Shown: positions 44,951 to 54,299, numbered from the stretch's first letter. The stretch: DNA of 64,000 nt from Belnapia moabensis DSM 16746 (GCF_000745835.1 NZ_JQKB01000008.1:1-64000), one strand, 5' to 3'. The notes: a model not told the origin generated them from the sequence alone. A program made the numbers and translations.

Positions 44951-45899
44951 GCGCCGACCCCGCAGCGTCCTCGGCGCTACCGGCCTCTCGCTCGGGCTGA
45001 TGCTGCTGGTCGCCGGCGGCGTCGCCGACCGGGGCGGCACCTTCCCACTGGTCCTGCTCGGCGCCTCGGCACTGGCGATCGGCGCGCTCTACCGGCTCTT
45101 CCCGCACGGCCCGCAATTCGCCCTCGGCACCACCAACGGGCTGGCGATGTATGCCTGCCTCTATGTGGTGATCGGCCGTGCCGGCTTCCCCGACGCGCCG
45201 GACTGGGCGCGCGCCGTCGCCTTCGTCCTGCCGATCGCCGCCTTCGTCGCCGCCTGCTGGCTCCGCCGCCGCGACCTCAGCGCCTGGGCCGAGCAGGAGG
45301 AGGCCGCCGACCTCGCCCATCTCCCCCGCTTCGCCCGCTGGCTGGCGATCACCGGCCTGGTCGGCCTCGTCTCCCTCGGCTTCCCGGTGAACCGCCTGCC
45401 CGCCACCGGCCAGGGCCTTGCGCTGATCGGCGCCATGGCCGCCATCGCCGCGGTCAGCGTGATCTCGGTCGGCGACGTGGTGCGCCTGCTGGTCGACATC
45501 GCCGTCATCTTCCGCGCGGTGACGCGGCGGCTCTCCCGCCTCGCCGTGCCGATCGCTGCCTATTCCAGCCTCTGGGCGCTGCTGACGGTGGTCTTCGGCT
45601 GCCTCTACCGCATCGCCGACGGGCTCTCCGGCGGGCCGCTCTTCACCAGCACCCATGGGCCGATCCGGGTGGATTTCGCCGATGCGCTGCATTTCAGCGT
45701 GGTGACGCTCTCGACGGTGGGCTATGGCGACATCATCCCGGCCGATGACGGCATCAGGCTGCTGGCGAGCATCCAGATGCTGCTGGCCCAGCTGCTGCTG
45801 CTCTTCGGCTTCATCGAGATCATGCGCGGCAGCCGCGCCGGCCTGCCCGACGCGGCGCCCCGCGACGAGGCTACGCGCCGCGCCGCCGCCGGGGATTAG
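44943..45899 (+). CDS. Two-pore-type potassium channel family membrane protein
   Basis: This 318-residue protein has several hydrophobic helices and a pore-loop selectivity filter STVGYGD at 257-263, followed by a final helix (LLASIQMLLAQLLLLFGFIE). Upstream helices and the domain around 100-180 are longer than in minimal KcsA-type channels, so the N-terminal half may be an extra membrane domain. No cytosolic RCK domain is visible. The start ATG 44943 lies inside the RidA gene end. Confidence 0.82.
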   Translation: MPERRPRSVLGATGLSLGLMLLVAGGVADRGGTFPLVLLGASALAIGALYRLFPHGPQFALGTTNGLAMYACLYVVIGRAGFPDAPDWARAVAFVLPIAAFVAACWLRRRDLSAWAEQEEAADLAHLPRFARWLAITGLVGLVSLGFPVNRLPATGQGLALIGAMAAIAAVSVISVGDVVRLLVDIAVIFRAVTRRLSRLAVPIAAYSSLWALLTVVFGCLYRIADGLSGGPLFTSTHGPIRVDFADALHFSVVTLSTVGYGDIIPADDGIRLLASIQMLLAQLLLLFGFIEIMRGSRAGLPDAAPRDEATRRAAAGD

Positions 45900-45959
45900 G
45901 CGCGGTTCCGCCGCAATCGGTGCGGATACTGGCCGGACTGGACGAAGGATCGAGGACCG

Positions 45960-46961
45960 ATGACCGAGGCCGAACGGGCCGCTTTCTGGCGCGGCAAGCG
46001 CGTGCTGGTGACCGGCGGGGCCGGCTTCCTCGGCAGCGCCCTCTGCCATGCCCTCGCCGCGCTCGGCGCGCGGGTGACGGCGCTCGACGCCATGTTCCCC
46101 GATGGCGGGGCCAACATGGCCAATCTGGAGGGCGCCGGCGTCCTCCTGGTCCGCGGCGACATACGCGACGTGGAGCTGCACACCCTCTGCCAGGACGTGG
46201 ACGTGCTGTTCAACATGGCCGCCCAGACCAGCCATATGGGTGGCCAGAAGGACCCGGTGGCCGACATCGCCATCAACGCCGTCGCCCAGGTCCGGCTGAT
46301 CCAGGTGATGCGCGAGGCGGCGCCGAAGGCCACCGTCGTCCACGCCTCCACCCGCCAGTTCTACGGCCGACCGATGCAGCTGCCGGTCGACGAGCTGCAC
46401 CCGGTCAACCCGCCGGATGCCAACGGCGTCTCCAAATGGGCCGGCGAGCAGTACTGGCTGCTGGAGCAACGCGTGCTGCACCGCCCCGTCGTCTCGCTCC
46501 GCCTGACCAACTGCTACGGCCCCCGCCTCCGCATCCGTGATGCCCGCCAGACCTTCCTCGGCATCTGGATCCGCCAGGTGCTGAAAGGGGAGGGGTTCGA
46601 GGTCTGGGGCGGCGAGCAGCTCCGCGACCTCACCTATGTCGACGACGTGGTCCGCGCCTTCCTGCTCTCGGCCGAATACGCGCCGAAGCCGGATGTCGCC
46701 GGCCGGGTCTTCAACCTCGGCGGCTCGCCCCCCGCCAGCTTGATCGAGCTGGCCGACCGGCTGATCGCCGCGAATGGCGGGAAAGGTCACTACGCCGTGA
46801 AGTCTTTCCCCGCCGACCGCGCCCCCATCGACATCGGCAGCTACCACGCCGATGACCATGCCTTCCGCGCCGCCACCGGCTGGGCGCCCCTGGTCGGGCT
46901 GGATGAGGGCCTCGCGCGTTCCCTCGACTGGTACCGCACCCGCATGGCTGACTATGGCTGA
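45960..46961 (+). CDS. NAD-dependent epimerase/dehydratase (extended SDR) with Asn in place of the catalytic Tyr
   Basis: This 333-residue protein has the NAD motif GGAGFLG (19-25), the STRQFYG Ser/Thr region and SLRLTNCYGPRL. At the YxxxK site it reads NGVSK (N155, K159), so the usual catalytic Tyr is Asn. From memory, a subfamily with NGINK at this position exists, so the change may be family-wide rather than a lesion. It is followed 21 bases later by a DegT/StrS aminotransferase, which suggests modified nucleotide-sugar chemistry; no glycosyltransferase is adjacent. Confidence 0.82.
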   Translation: MTEAERAAFWRGKRVLVTGGAGFLGSALCHALAALGARVTALDAMFPDGGANMANLEGAGVLLVRGDIRDVELHTLCQDVDVLFNMAAQTSHMGGQKDPVADIAINAVAQVRLIQVMREAAPKATVVHASTRQFYGRPMQLPVDELHPVNPPDANGVSKWAGEQYWLLEQRVLHRPVVSLRLTNCYGPRLRIRDARQTFLGIWIRQVLKGEGFEVWGGEQLRDLTYVDDVVRAFLLSAEYAPKPDVAGRVFNLGGSPPASLIELADRLIAANGGKGHYAVKSFPADRAPIDIGSYHADDHAFRAATGWAPLVGLDEGLARSLDWYRTRMADYG

Positions 46962-46982
46962 GGCTCCAAGGACGAACCGCCG

Positions 46983-48125
46983 ATGAGCATGACCGTCATC
47001 CCCCAGGCCGATCCCGGCGCCGGCTACCGCGCCCAGCAGGCCGAGATCGATGCCGCCGTGGCCCGCGCCCTCGCCTCCGGCTGGTACATCCTCGGCCGCG
47101 AGGGCGAGGCCTTCGAACAGGAATTCGCCGCTTGGCTCGGCACCAGCCGCGCGGTCGGCTGCGCCAACGGCACGGATGCCCTGGCGCTGATCCTGCGCGG
47201 CATGGGCATCGGCGAGGGCTCGACCGTTGTCACCGTCTCCCACACCGCCGTCGCCACCGTGGCGGCGATCGAGATGGCCGGCGCTGTCCCCCTCCTCCTC
47301 GACATCGACCCCGACACCTACACCATGGACCCCGAGGAACTGACCGCCGTCCTCGAGGACCCGCCCCCCGGCCTGCCGCCGATCCGCGCCGTCATCGCCG
47401 TCCATCTCTACGGCCAGGCCTGCGACCTTGAGCCGATGCTCGCCGCCTGCCAGGCGGCCGGCGTCGCGCTGATCGAGGATTGCGCCCAGGCCCATGGCGC
47501 GACCCTCGGCGGCCGCAAGCTCGGCACGCTCGGCCGCGCCGCGGCCTTCTCGCTCTACCCCACCAAGAATCTCGGCGCCCTCGGCGATGGCGGCGTCCTG
47601 GCGACCGACGATTACGAGCTGGCCGACCGCATTGCCGCCATCCGGCAATATGGCTGGAAGGAGCGCTACGTCTCCTCGATGGTCGGCGTGAACAGCCGGC
47701 TCGACGAGGTCCAGGCCGCCATCCTCCGGGTGAAGCTGACCGCCCTCGACTGGGGCAATGAGCGCCGCCGCCAGATCGCCGCCGCCTATGACGCGGCGCT
47801 CGCCGGCGGCCCCTTCGCCCCGCCCGCCCGCCGGGCCGATACCGAGCATGTCTTCCACCAGTACGTGCTCCGCGCCGGCGCCTGGGGCATGACCCGGGCC
47901 GACATCCAGGCCCGCCTGCGCGCGGACGGCGTCGGCACCGGCATCCACTACCCGGTGCCGGTCCACCTGCAACCGGCCTATTTCGGCCGCATCCCCCTCG
48001 GCCCAGCCGGCTGCGCCGAAACCGCCCGCGCCGCGCTCGAGGTCTTCAGCCTGCCGATGTACCCGGAGCTGACCGACGAGCAGGTCGGTCATATCGGCTG
48101 GGCGCTGCGCAACCTGGCCGGCTGA
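46983..48125 (+). CDS. DegT/DnrJ/EryC1/StrS-family aminotransferase
   Basis: This 380-residue PLP enzyme has CANGTDALALILRG (cofactor phosphate region), VIAVHLYGQACDLEPM, IEDCAQAHGATLGGRKLG and SLYPTKNLGALGDGG with the PLP lysine at K195. The C-terminal GIHYPVPVHLQPAY segment is typical of sugar aminotransferases acting on keto-sugars of nucleotide diphosphates. It is paired with the upstream epimerase. Confidence 0.9.
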   Translation: MSMTVIPQADPGAGYRAQQAEIDAAVARALASGWYILGREGEAFEQEFAAWLGTSRAVGCANGTDALALILRGMGIGEGSTVVTVSHTAVATVAAIEMAGAVPLLLDIDPDTYTMDPEELTAVLEDPPPGLPPIRAVIAVHLYGQACDLEPMLAACQAAGVALIEDCAQAHGATLGGRKLGTLGRAAAFSLYPTKNLGALGDGGVLATDDYELADRIAAIRQYGWKERYVSSMVGVNSRLDEVQAAILRVKLTALDWGNERRRQIAAAYDAALAGGPFAPPARRADTEHVFHQYVLRAGAWGMTRADIQARLRADGVGTGIHYPVPVHLQPAYFGRIPLGPAGCAETARAALEVFSLPMYPELTDEQVGHIGWALRNLAG

Positions 48126-48178
48126 AAACCCCGGCCCCCTGCCGCGTTGCCATCCCGCAACCGGCAGGGGGAGTATCC

Positions 48179-48919
48179 ATGCAGCAGCGCTGGCCCGAGC
48201 GGCTCTGGATCGTCCGCCACGGCGAGAGCCGAGGCAATGTCGCGCGCGACGCCGCCCAGGCCGCCCGCTTGCACCGCATCGAAACCCTCTCCCGCGACGT
48301 GGACGTCCCCCTCAGCCCCCGCGGCGAGGAGCAGGCCCGCGCCCTTGGCCGCTGGTTCGCCGACCAGCCGCCCGGCGAGCGGCCCGACGTGGTCCTCGCC
48401 TCGCCCTATCTTCGCGCCCGCCAGACCGCCGAGCTGATGGGCACCCCGCCCGATGCCCTCACCCTCGACGAGCGGCTGCGGGAGAAGGAATTCGGCATCC
48501 TCGACCGCCTCACCCGCTACGGCATCGCCGCCGAGTACCCGGACCAAGCCGAACTGCGGAAGAGCCTCGGCAAATTCTACCACCGCCCGCCCGGCGGCGA
48601 GAGCTGGTGCGACGTCATCCTCCGCCTCCGCAGCGCGCTCGACACCATCTGCCTGCACCATGCCGGCGAGCGGGTGATGATCGTGGCGCATCAGGTCGTG
48701 GTGCTCTGCCTCCGCTACCTGATCGAGCGGATGACGGAGGAGCAGATCCTCGCCATCGACCGGGAGGGCGACGTGGCCAATTGCAGCATCACCGAGTACG
48801 TCCACCAGCCGGGCTCCGGCCTCGTCCTGCGCCGCTACAACTTCCTCGCGCCCCTGCTGGAGGAGGGTGCCCCCGTCACCGCCGAGCCCGACGCCCCGGC
48901 GACGGCGCCGGCCCCATGA
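48179..48919 (+). CDS. Histidine phosphatase-family protein
   Basis: This 246-residue protein has the phosphatase motif RHGES (R13, H14), a second Arg/Glu segment (RLREKEFGILDR) and the distal His in MIVAHQVVVLCL. The family includes phosphoglycerate mutases, SixA and 6-phosphofructokinase/bisphosphatase-type phosphatases; this one is longer at its C-terminus with an acidic/Pro tail. The substrate is unknown. GGGGGAGTATCC precedes ATG 48179. The stop overlaps the next gene by four bases (ATGA, 48916-48919). Confidence 0.85.
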   Translation: MQQRWPERLWIVRHGESRGNVARDAAQAARLHRIETLSRDVDVPLSPRGEEQARALGRWFADQPPGERPDVVLASPYLRARQTAELMGTPPDALTLDERLREKEFGILDRLTRYGIAAEYPDQAELRKSLGKFYHRPPGGESWCDVILRLRSALDTICLHHAGERVMIVAHQVVVLCLRYLIERMTEEQILAIDREGDVANCSITEYVHQPGSGLVLRRYNFLAPLLEEGAPVTAEPDAPATAPAP

Positions 48920-49806
48920 GCGCCCCCGCCTCCCTCACGCCCGAGCTGCTGCGCGGCATGCCTCTGCCGGACCACCAGCAGGGCGCCGACAAGAACAGCC
49001 GCGGCCGCATCCTCGTCATCGCCGGCAGCCGCGAGGTGCCGGGCGCCGCCCTGCTCACCGGCATTGCGGCGCTCAGGGCCGGCGCCGGCAAGGTGCAACT
49101 CGCCGTCCCCGCCAGCGCCGCGTCGCACCTCGCCATGGCGATGCCCGAAGCCCGCGTCTTCCCCCTCGCCGAGACCGAGGCCGGCGGCATCGACCCCGCC
49201 GAGGCCGAGATGCTCGCCCGCCGCTGCGCCGGGGCTGATGCGGTGGTGCTCGGCCCCGGCATGATGGACCCGCCGGCCCTCGCCGCGCTGACTCACCGCC
49301 TGATGGACACGGCCGAGGGCGAAGCCGCCTTTCTCATCGATGCCGGCGCTCTCGCCGCGCTGCCCGACTGCCGCGAGGCGCTGCGCCGCCATGCCGGCCG
49401 CCTGATGCTGACGCCGCATATCGGCGAGATGTGCGGCCTGCTCGGCTGCCCCGCCGAGGAGGTCGCGGCCGACCCGCTCGCCGCCGCCCGCCGCGCCGCC
49501 GCCACCTTCGGCGCGGTCGTCGACATGAAGGGCGGCCGCTCCTTCGTCGCGTCGCCCCAGGGCGAAGCCTGGTCCTGCGACCGCGGCAATGTCGGCCTCG
49601 CCACCTCCGGCTCGGGCGACACGCTGGCGGGCATCGTCGCCGCCCTTGCCGCCCGCGGCGCGCCGCCCTTGCAGGCAACGCTCTGGGGCGTCTTCCTCCA
49701 TGCCGAGGCGGGGGACCGGCTGGCCCGCCGCATCGGCCCGCTCGGCTACCTGGCACGCGAAATCCCCGACGAGGTGCCCGGCATCATGGCCGGGCTCGCC
49801 GGCTGA
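48916..49806 (+). CDS. nnrD: ADP/ATP-dependent NAD(P)H-hydrate dehydratase
   Basis: This 296-residue ribokinase-like enzyme has the substrate-site segment GRILVIAGSREVPGAALLTG, VVLGPGMMDPPALAA, LTPHIGEMCGLLG and the catalytic GSGDTLAG (G232-G239, base D235). It repairs hydrated NAD(P)H. The epimerase half (NnrE/YjeF N-domain) is absent, so only the dehydratase part is encoded here. It is translationally coupled to the histidine phosphatase gene. Confidence 0.9.
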   Translation: MSAPASLTPELLRGMPLPDHQQGADKNSRGRILVIAGSREVPGAALLTGIAALRAGAGKVQLAVPASAASHLAMAMPEARVFPLAETEAGGIDPAEAEMLARRCAGADAVVLGPGMMDPPALAALTHRLMDTAEGEAAFLIDAGALAALPDCREALRRHAGRLMLTPHIGEMCGLLGCPAEEVAADPLAAARRAAATFGAVVDMKGGRSFVASPQGEAWSCDRGNVGLATSGSGDTLAGIVAALAARGAPPLQATLWGVFLHAEAGDRLARRIGPLGYLAREIPDEVPGIMAGLAG

Positions 49807-49822
49807 CCGCCAAGCGCCGGAA

Positions 49823-49942
49823 TCAGCTCGCGCGCGCGAGGAAGTAGAGCACCGCGCGGGCCGCCGCGACCCCGGAGCCGGGCACCGCCCGCTCCACGAA
49901 GAACTGCCCGGAGCTGCGCCAGATGCGCGGGATCTTGCCCAT
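49823..49942 (-). CDS. Possible 39-residue small protein
   Basis: A frame from ATG 49942 reads MGKIPRIWRSSGQFFVERAV and ends in VLYFLARAS, with CAGG just before the start. It is basic and helical, with a hydrophobic patch at the end, and fills most of the gap between nnrD and the PEP-carboxylase-like gene. The rest of the gap holds nothing I recognise. It could be a chance frame. Confidence 0.35.
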   Translation of the reverse strand: MGKIPRIWRSSGQFFVERAVPGSGVAAARAVLYFLARAS

Positions 49943-50050
49943 CCTGTGGTTTGGGGTTCCGCATGTGTCCCGGCAGCGACAGGCCACAGGCGCATGGAGG
50001 AGCGAGGGAAAGGCTGGCCATCCTCACCTTCGCACGTGCAACATGACGCC

Positions 50051-52828
50051 ATGCCCGACATCGCCCCCGACCCCCTCCAAGACCTCTTCGCCCGCCTACG
50101 GGAGGCGAGGGCGGCGGCGGCGCATGACCCTTTCGGCGACCCGGTGCTGCTGATCGCGCTGGCCATCAGCCGGCGGTTGGATGATGGCGCCCTCGACCTC
50201 GCCCTCGTCGCCGACATGGTGCAGCGCATCGCCGACGCGGCGGCGGGCGAGCGGGCGAAGCGCATCGCCGCCTATGTCGGCCTGCCCGATGCCGTGCCCG
50301 ACCTCGCCGACCTCGCCGCCCGCCTAGTGCGCCCCGACCCGGATGACAGCCCGGTCCCCTTCGCCCAGTACCGCGCGCTGCTGGAGACGCCGCGCTTCGC
50401 CGCCGTCTTCACCGCCCACCCGACCTTCTCGCTGCCGCCCGAGACCGGCACGGCCCTGGCCGAGGCGGCGAGCGGCGGAACCTTCCCCCAGGACCTCCCC
50501 CACCGCCCCCCCGCGCCGACGCTGGCCGAGGAATTCCGCCAAGCCGGCGCCGCCATCGCCCGCGGCCGTGACGCCATCGACGGGCTGACCGAGGCGCTGC
50601 TGGGCGCCGCCAAATCCGTCTGGCCCGACCGCTGGGCGACGCTCGTCCCCCGCCCGATCCTGCTGGCGAGCTGGGTCGGCTACGACACCGACGGCCGCAC
50701 CGATATCGGCTGGTGGGACACGCTCCGCCTCCGCCTGACGATGAAGCGCCTCCAGCTCGAGCGCCTCGCCGCGCAGTTCGCCGCCCTCGGCGAGCCCGCC
50801 GCCCCGCTCGCCGGCCGCACCGCCGAGGCTCTGCAGGCGACCGAGGCCCAGCTCGCCGCCGTCCCCGAGCGGCCGGAGCCGGAGGCGGTGCGCGCCATGG
50901 CGCATCTGCTGATCGAGCGCCGCGAGGCGGCGATGACCGGCATCGAGCCGCTGATGGCGCTCTTCCCCGCCGCCATCGCCGCCGCCCCCGACGACGCTGC
51001 CCGCCTCGCCCTCGCCACCGCCCGCGCCGGCCTCGCCACCCATGGCCTCGCCCTGGCCCACACCCATGTCCGGCTGAACGCCGCCCAGCTCCACAATGCC
51101 GTGCGCCAGCGCCTCGGCCTCGCCGCCTCGGCCGAGGACATGGCGCAGCGCCGCGGCCTGCTCGCCGCCATCAACGAGGCGCTGGCCGAGGTCGCGCCGC
51201 TGCCCGTCGACTTCGGCGCGCTCCTGGCCGAGCAGGCCAGCGCCGCGCGCCTCATGCTGATCTGCGCCCAGATCGCCAAGCATGTGGACGGCTCCGCGCC
51301 CATCCGCTTCCTCATCGCCGAGACGGAGACTGGCTACACGCTCCTCGCCGCCCTCTGGCTCGCCCGCCGCTTCGGCGCCGACCGGGCGGTCGAGCTATCC
51401 CCCCTCTTCGAGACGGCGGAAGCTCTCGACCGCGGCGAGCGGGTGCTGGAGGAGGCGCTGCGCAGCCCGCACTACCGCGACTACCTCCGCGCCCATGGCC
51501 GTATCTGCCTGCAATTCGGCTATTCCGACAGCGGCCGCTATGTCGGCCAGCTCGCCGGCAGCTACCTGGCCGAGCGCCTCAAGCTTCGCCTCGTCGAGCT
51601 GCTCCGCCGCCACAAGCTCGACGGCATCGAGGTCGTGCTGTTCGACACCCATGGCGAGAGCGTCGGCCGCGGCGGCCATCCGGGCAGCCTCGCCGACCGC
51701 CTCGCCTATCTCTCGCCGCCCCAGGCCCGCATGGCGCTCGACCGTGCGGGCTTGCGGCTACGCGAGGAGACGGCCTTCCAGGGCGGCGACGGCTACCTCT
51801 TCTTCGGCACGTCCGCGCTCGCCCGCGCCACCATCGCCGGCATTGCGAAACATGCCTTCGCCCCGGCCTGGAGGGTGACGGACCCGGTCTATGCCGAGGC
51901 CGACTACGTGGCGGATTTTTTCGCCACCGTCCGGCGCGAGATGCAGGCCCTCGTCGCCGACCCAGGCTATGCCGCCCTCCTCGGCGCCTTCGGCCCCGGC
52001 CTGCTCGACCGCACCGGCTCCCGCCCCGCCGTGCGGCAGGCCGATGGCATGGGCGGGCCCATCCGCATCAGCCACCCCTCGCAGCTGCGGGCGATCCCGA
52101 ACAACGCCATCCTCCAGCAACTCGGCTGGATGGCGAACACGCTGCACGGCCTCGGCGCCGCCGCCTCCGCCAACCCGGACGCTTTCACCGACCTCCGCAC
52201 CCGCTCGCCTCGCTTCGCCCGGGCGCTTGCCATGGCCGCCCGCGCCGCCGCCTGCTCCGATATCGGCGTGCTGCGCGCCGTGGTCGACACGCTCGACCCC
52301 GGCCCCTGGCTCGACCGCGCCGGCTTCACCCGCCGCCCCGGCCGGCGCGAGCAGCTGCTCCGCGTCGCAGGCGCCGTGGAGGCGCTCGACCTCGACGCGC
52401 CGGTGCGCCGCCTCTTCCGCCGCCTCCAGGCCGACCACCTGGCGCTCCGCCATGCCTGGCCCGACCTGCCGGAGATGCCGGACCGCCTCGTCCTGCTGCA
52501 TGCCCTGCGCCTGGCGCTGATCCACCGCATCTGGCTGCTCGCCGTCGATGTTCCCGATTTCTCGCCCCGCCACGGCGCGGCGCGCGAGGCCCTGGTCGCC
52601 CGCATCCTCCAGCTCGATGTCGAGCCGGCCCTGAAGCTATTGGAGGAAGTCTTCCCCGCCGCCCCCGGCCCGGTCATCGGCCTCGAATTCGGCGAGCCCG
52701 CCCCGCCGCGCGAGGGGCTGAGCTACGCCACCGAACACGCCAAGCTGTTCCAGCCGATGGCGAAGCTCTTCGCCCTGGTCCGCGAATGCGGCGCCGCCAT
52801 CACCCATGAGGTCGGCGCCTTCGGCTAG
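50051..52828 (+). CDS. Divergent phosphoenolpyruvate carboxylase-like protein
   Basis: This 925-residue protein is of PEPC length and keeps FTAHPT (H123), CLQFGYSDSGRYVGQL and ETAFQGGDGYLFFGT. The catalytic loop, normally FHGRGG..GRGG, reads DTHGESVGRGG (H534, R540). The first Arg is Glu and the loop is two residues shorter. The C-terminus ends EVGAFG rather than the usual NTG. It probably belongs to a divergent Rhodospirillales group; true PEPC activity is uncertain. I chose ATG 50051; GTG 50036 is an alternative start. Confidence 0.75.
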   Translation: MPDIAPDPLQDLFARLREARAAAAHDPFGDPVLLIALAISRRLDDGALDLALVADMVQRIADAAAGERAKRIAAYVGLPDAVPDLADLAARLVRPDPDDSPVPFAQYRALLETPRFAAVFTAHPTFSLPPETGTALAEAASGGTFPQDLPHRPPAPTLAEEFRQAGAAIARGRDAIDGLTEALLGAAKSVWPDRWATLVPRPILLASWVGYDTDGRTDIGWWDTLRLRLTMKRLQLERLAAQFAALGEPAAPLAGRTAEALQATEAQLAAVPERPEPEAVRAMAHLLIERREAAMTGIEPLMALFPAAIAAAPDDAARLALATARAGLATHGLALAHTHVRLNAAQLHNAVRQRLGLAASAEDMAQRRGLLAAINEALAEVAPLPVDFGALLAEQASAARLMLICAQIAKHVDGSAPIRFLIAETETGYTLLAALWLARRFGADRAVELSPLFETAEALDRGERVLEEALRSPHYRDYLRAHGRICLQFGYSDSGRYVGQLAGSYLAERLKLRLVELLRRHKLDGIEVVLFDTHGESVGRGGHPGSLADRLAYLSPPQARMALDRAGLRLREETAFQGGDGYLFFGTSALARATIAGIAKHAFAPAWRVTDPVYAEADYVADFFATVRREMQALVADPGYAALLGAFGPGLLDRTGSRPAVRQADGMGGPIRISHPSQLRAIPNNAILQQLGWMANTLHGLGAAASANPDAFTDLRTRSPRFARALAMAARAAACSDIGVLRAVVDTLDPGPWLDRAGFTRRPGRREQLLRVAGAVEALDLDAPVRRLFRRLQADHLALRHAWPDLPEMPDRLVLLHALRLALIHRIWLLAVDVPDFSPRHGAAREALVARILQLDVEPALKLLEEVFPAAPGPVIGLEFGEPAPPREGLSYATEHAKLFQPMAKLFALVRECGAAITHEVGAFG

Positions 52829-53223
52829 CCCGCCGCCACCCCCGCCAGCACGCGCAACAGCCGGTCGGGATCGATCGGCTTCTGCAGGATGGCGAGCGGC
52901 TGCACTGCCTCGCAGCGGGCGCGGAAGGCAGGGTCGCCGGAGCCGGTGACGAAGAGGAAAGGCGGGCCGGCCGTAGCGCGCAACCATTCGGCAACGTCGA
53001 TGCCGTCGAGCCCACCCGGCAGTTTCACGTCGAGGCTGACGACATCGACCGCCTGTCCGCTGCCGAGGATCGCCAGGGCCTCCTCCGCCGTCGCCGCGGT
53101 GCCGGCGATGCGGTGGCCGGCATCTTCCAAAACCGCCACCAGATAATCGGCGATGAGGAATTCGTCCTCGACAACAAGGACCCTCAGCCCGGCCTGGCCA
53201 GGTTCCGCACCGTGATTCGACAT
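52825..53223 (-). CDS. Single-domain response regulator
   Basis: This 132-residue receiver has the acidic pocket VVEDEF, the phospho-acceptor D65 in SLDVKLPGG, the Thr in FVTGSG and the Lys in LQKPID. No output domain is present, so it may act by protein interaction or phosphorelay. Its start lies inside the 3' end of the receiver-kinase gene (40-base overlap). Its stop shares CTAG with the convergent PEPC-like gene. Confidence 0.88.
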   Translation of the reverse strand: MSNHGAEPGQAGLRVLVVEDEFLIADYLVAVLEDAGHRIAGTAATAEEALAILGSGQAVDVVSLDVKLPGGLDGIDVAEWLRATAGPPFLFVTGSGDPAFRARCEAVQPLAILQKPIDPDRLLRVLAGVAAG

Positions 53224-54182
53224 ATCCTCCCGCCGCCGTCCTTGGAGCCGACTTCAACCACACCGCCAATCTGCTGCGCAAGACGTTGCACCAGCCGGCC
53301 GCCGAGCCCGCTCCCGGCCTCCGAATTCTGCTGCCCGCTCCCGTTGTCGGCGACTTCCAGCACAGGCGCTCCATCCGCCTCGCTACGGAAAGCCACGCCG
53401 ATGACCAGCGGCTCCGCCCCCGCCACCGCATGCTTCAGCGCATTCGTAATGAGCTCGTTGGCGATCAGCGCCAGCGGCACGGCGATGTCGACCGGCAGCA
53501 TGCGCGGCTCCAGCGTGCGCCGCGTCGCGACGCCGCGCCCGTCGAGGGCGATGAGATCCTCCGTCAGCTGCCCGAGGAAGGCCGGGAAATCCACCCGCCG
53601 GAAGTCCCCGCCGCGGTAGAGCCGCTCCTGCAGCAGCGACAGCGACTGCACCCGCCGGCCGAGGTCGTCGAGCCGGCGCCGGGCCACCGGCTCGTCGATG
53701 CTGCGGGCGGTGAAGGCGATCAGCCCGACCACGAGCTGCAGGTTGTTGTGCAGCCGGTGATACAGCTCCTGCGTCAGCAGATCGCGGTTCTCCTCGAGGC
53801 CGCGCCGGGTCTCGACGCGGGTAAGGGCCGCCCGAGCCGCCGCCGCCAGCCGGCGCAGCTGCTTCGGCGACTTCACCACATAGTCGTCGAAGCCCGCCTT
53901 GATGGCGCGCACCGCCACCTCCTCGTCGCCGGTGCCGGTGAACATGATGGCGACGCAGCCTGGCCAGGCCCGCCGCACCTCATCGAAGATGCTGAAGCCG
54001 TCGATCCAGTTGAGGCTGAGGTCCGAGATCAGCAGGTCCGGGCCCTGCGGCGCGGCGAGGGCGGCATCGAGGCCGGCGCGGTCGCCGATCTCGGTGATGG
54101 CCGCGCCCTCGAATTCGCGGCGCATCGCCCGGCTGGCCAGGCCGCGGAAATCGGGGTCGTCGTCTGCGATCAGGATGCGCAT
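53184..54182 (-). CDS. Receiver domain fused to a HisKA_2 histidine kinase
   Basis: This 332-residue protein has a receiver (1-120, DDDPDFRGLA, D54 in LLISDLSLNW, K in YVVKSPK), then HisKA_2 with ELYHRLHNN (H142) and an HATPase (LIANELITNALKHAV, DNGSGQQNSEAGSGLGGRLV). Receiver-to-kinase fusions of this order act as switchable kinases, often feeding the downstream response regulator. The C-terminal 40 bases overlap the single-domain regulator gene. It is divergent from the CHASE3 kinase gene. Confidence 0.86.
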   Translation of the reverse strand: MRILIADDDPDFRGLASRAMRREFEGAAITEIGDRAGLDAALAAPQGPDLLISDLSLNWIDGFSIFDEVRRAWPGCVAIMFTGTGDEEVAVRAIKAGFDDYVVKSPKQLRRLAAAARAALTRVETRRGLEENRDLLTQELYHRLHNNLQLVVGLIAFTARSIDEPVARRRLDDLGRRVQSLSLLQERLYRGGDFRRVDFPAFLGQLTEDLIALDGRGVATRRTLEPRMLPVDIAVPLALIANELITNALKHAVAGAEPLVIGVAFRSEADGAPVLEVADNGSGQQNSEAGSGLGGRLVQRLAQQIGGVVEVGSKDGGGRICRITVRNLARPG

Positions 54183-54299
54183 TTGCGTTCAACAGGGCAG
54201 CGGCGTGGCGGATTGCTCCAGCCGCGGAACAGCCTGTGAATTCGCCGGGAACCCGATGCGCCGCCGGCCATTGCAGCATCCGGGCAACAGGGGCGTGGA

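Noticed and set aside
44889-48092. A minus-strand frame of over 1000 codons antisense to the channel, epimerase and aminotransferase genes
   Set aside because: Low-complexity Gly/Ala/Arg/Asp/Gln-rich translation with no family pattern. It is the usual by-product of high GC, while the plus-strand genes have clear motifs.
49589-50050. Upstream extension of the PEPC-like gene
   Set aside because: It would overlap nnrD in another frame and its translation is Arg/Ser/Ala-rich with no PEPC similarity.
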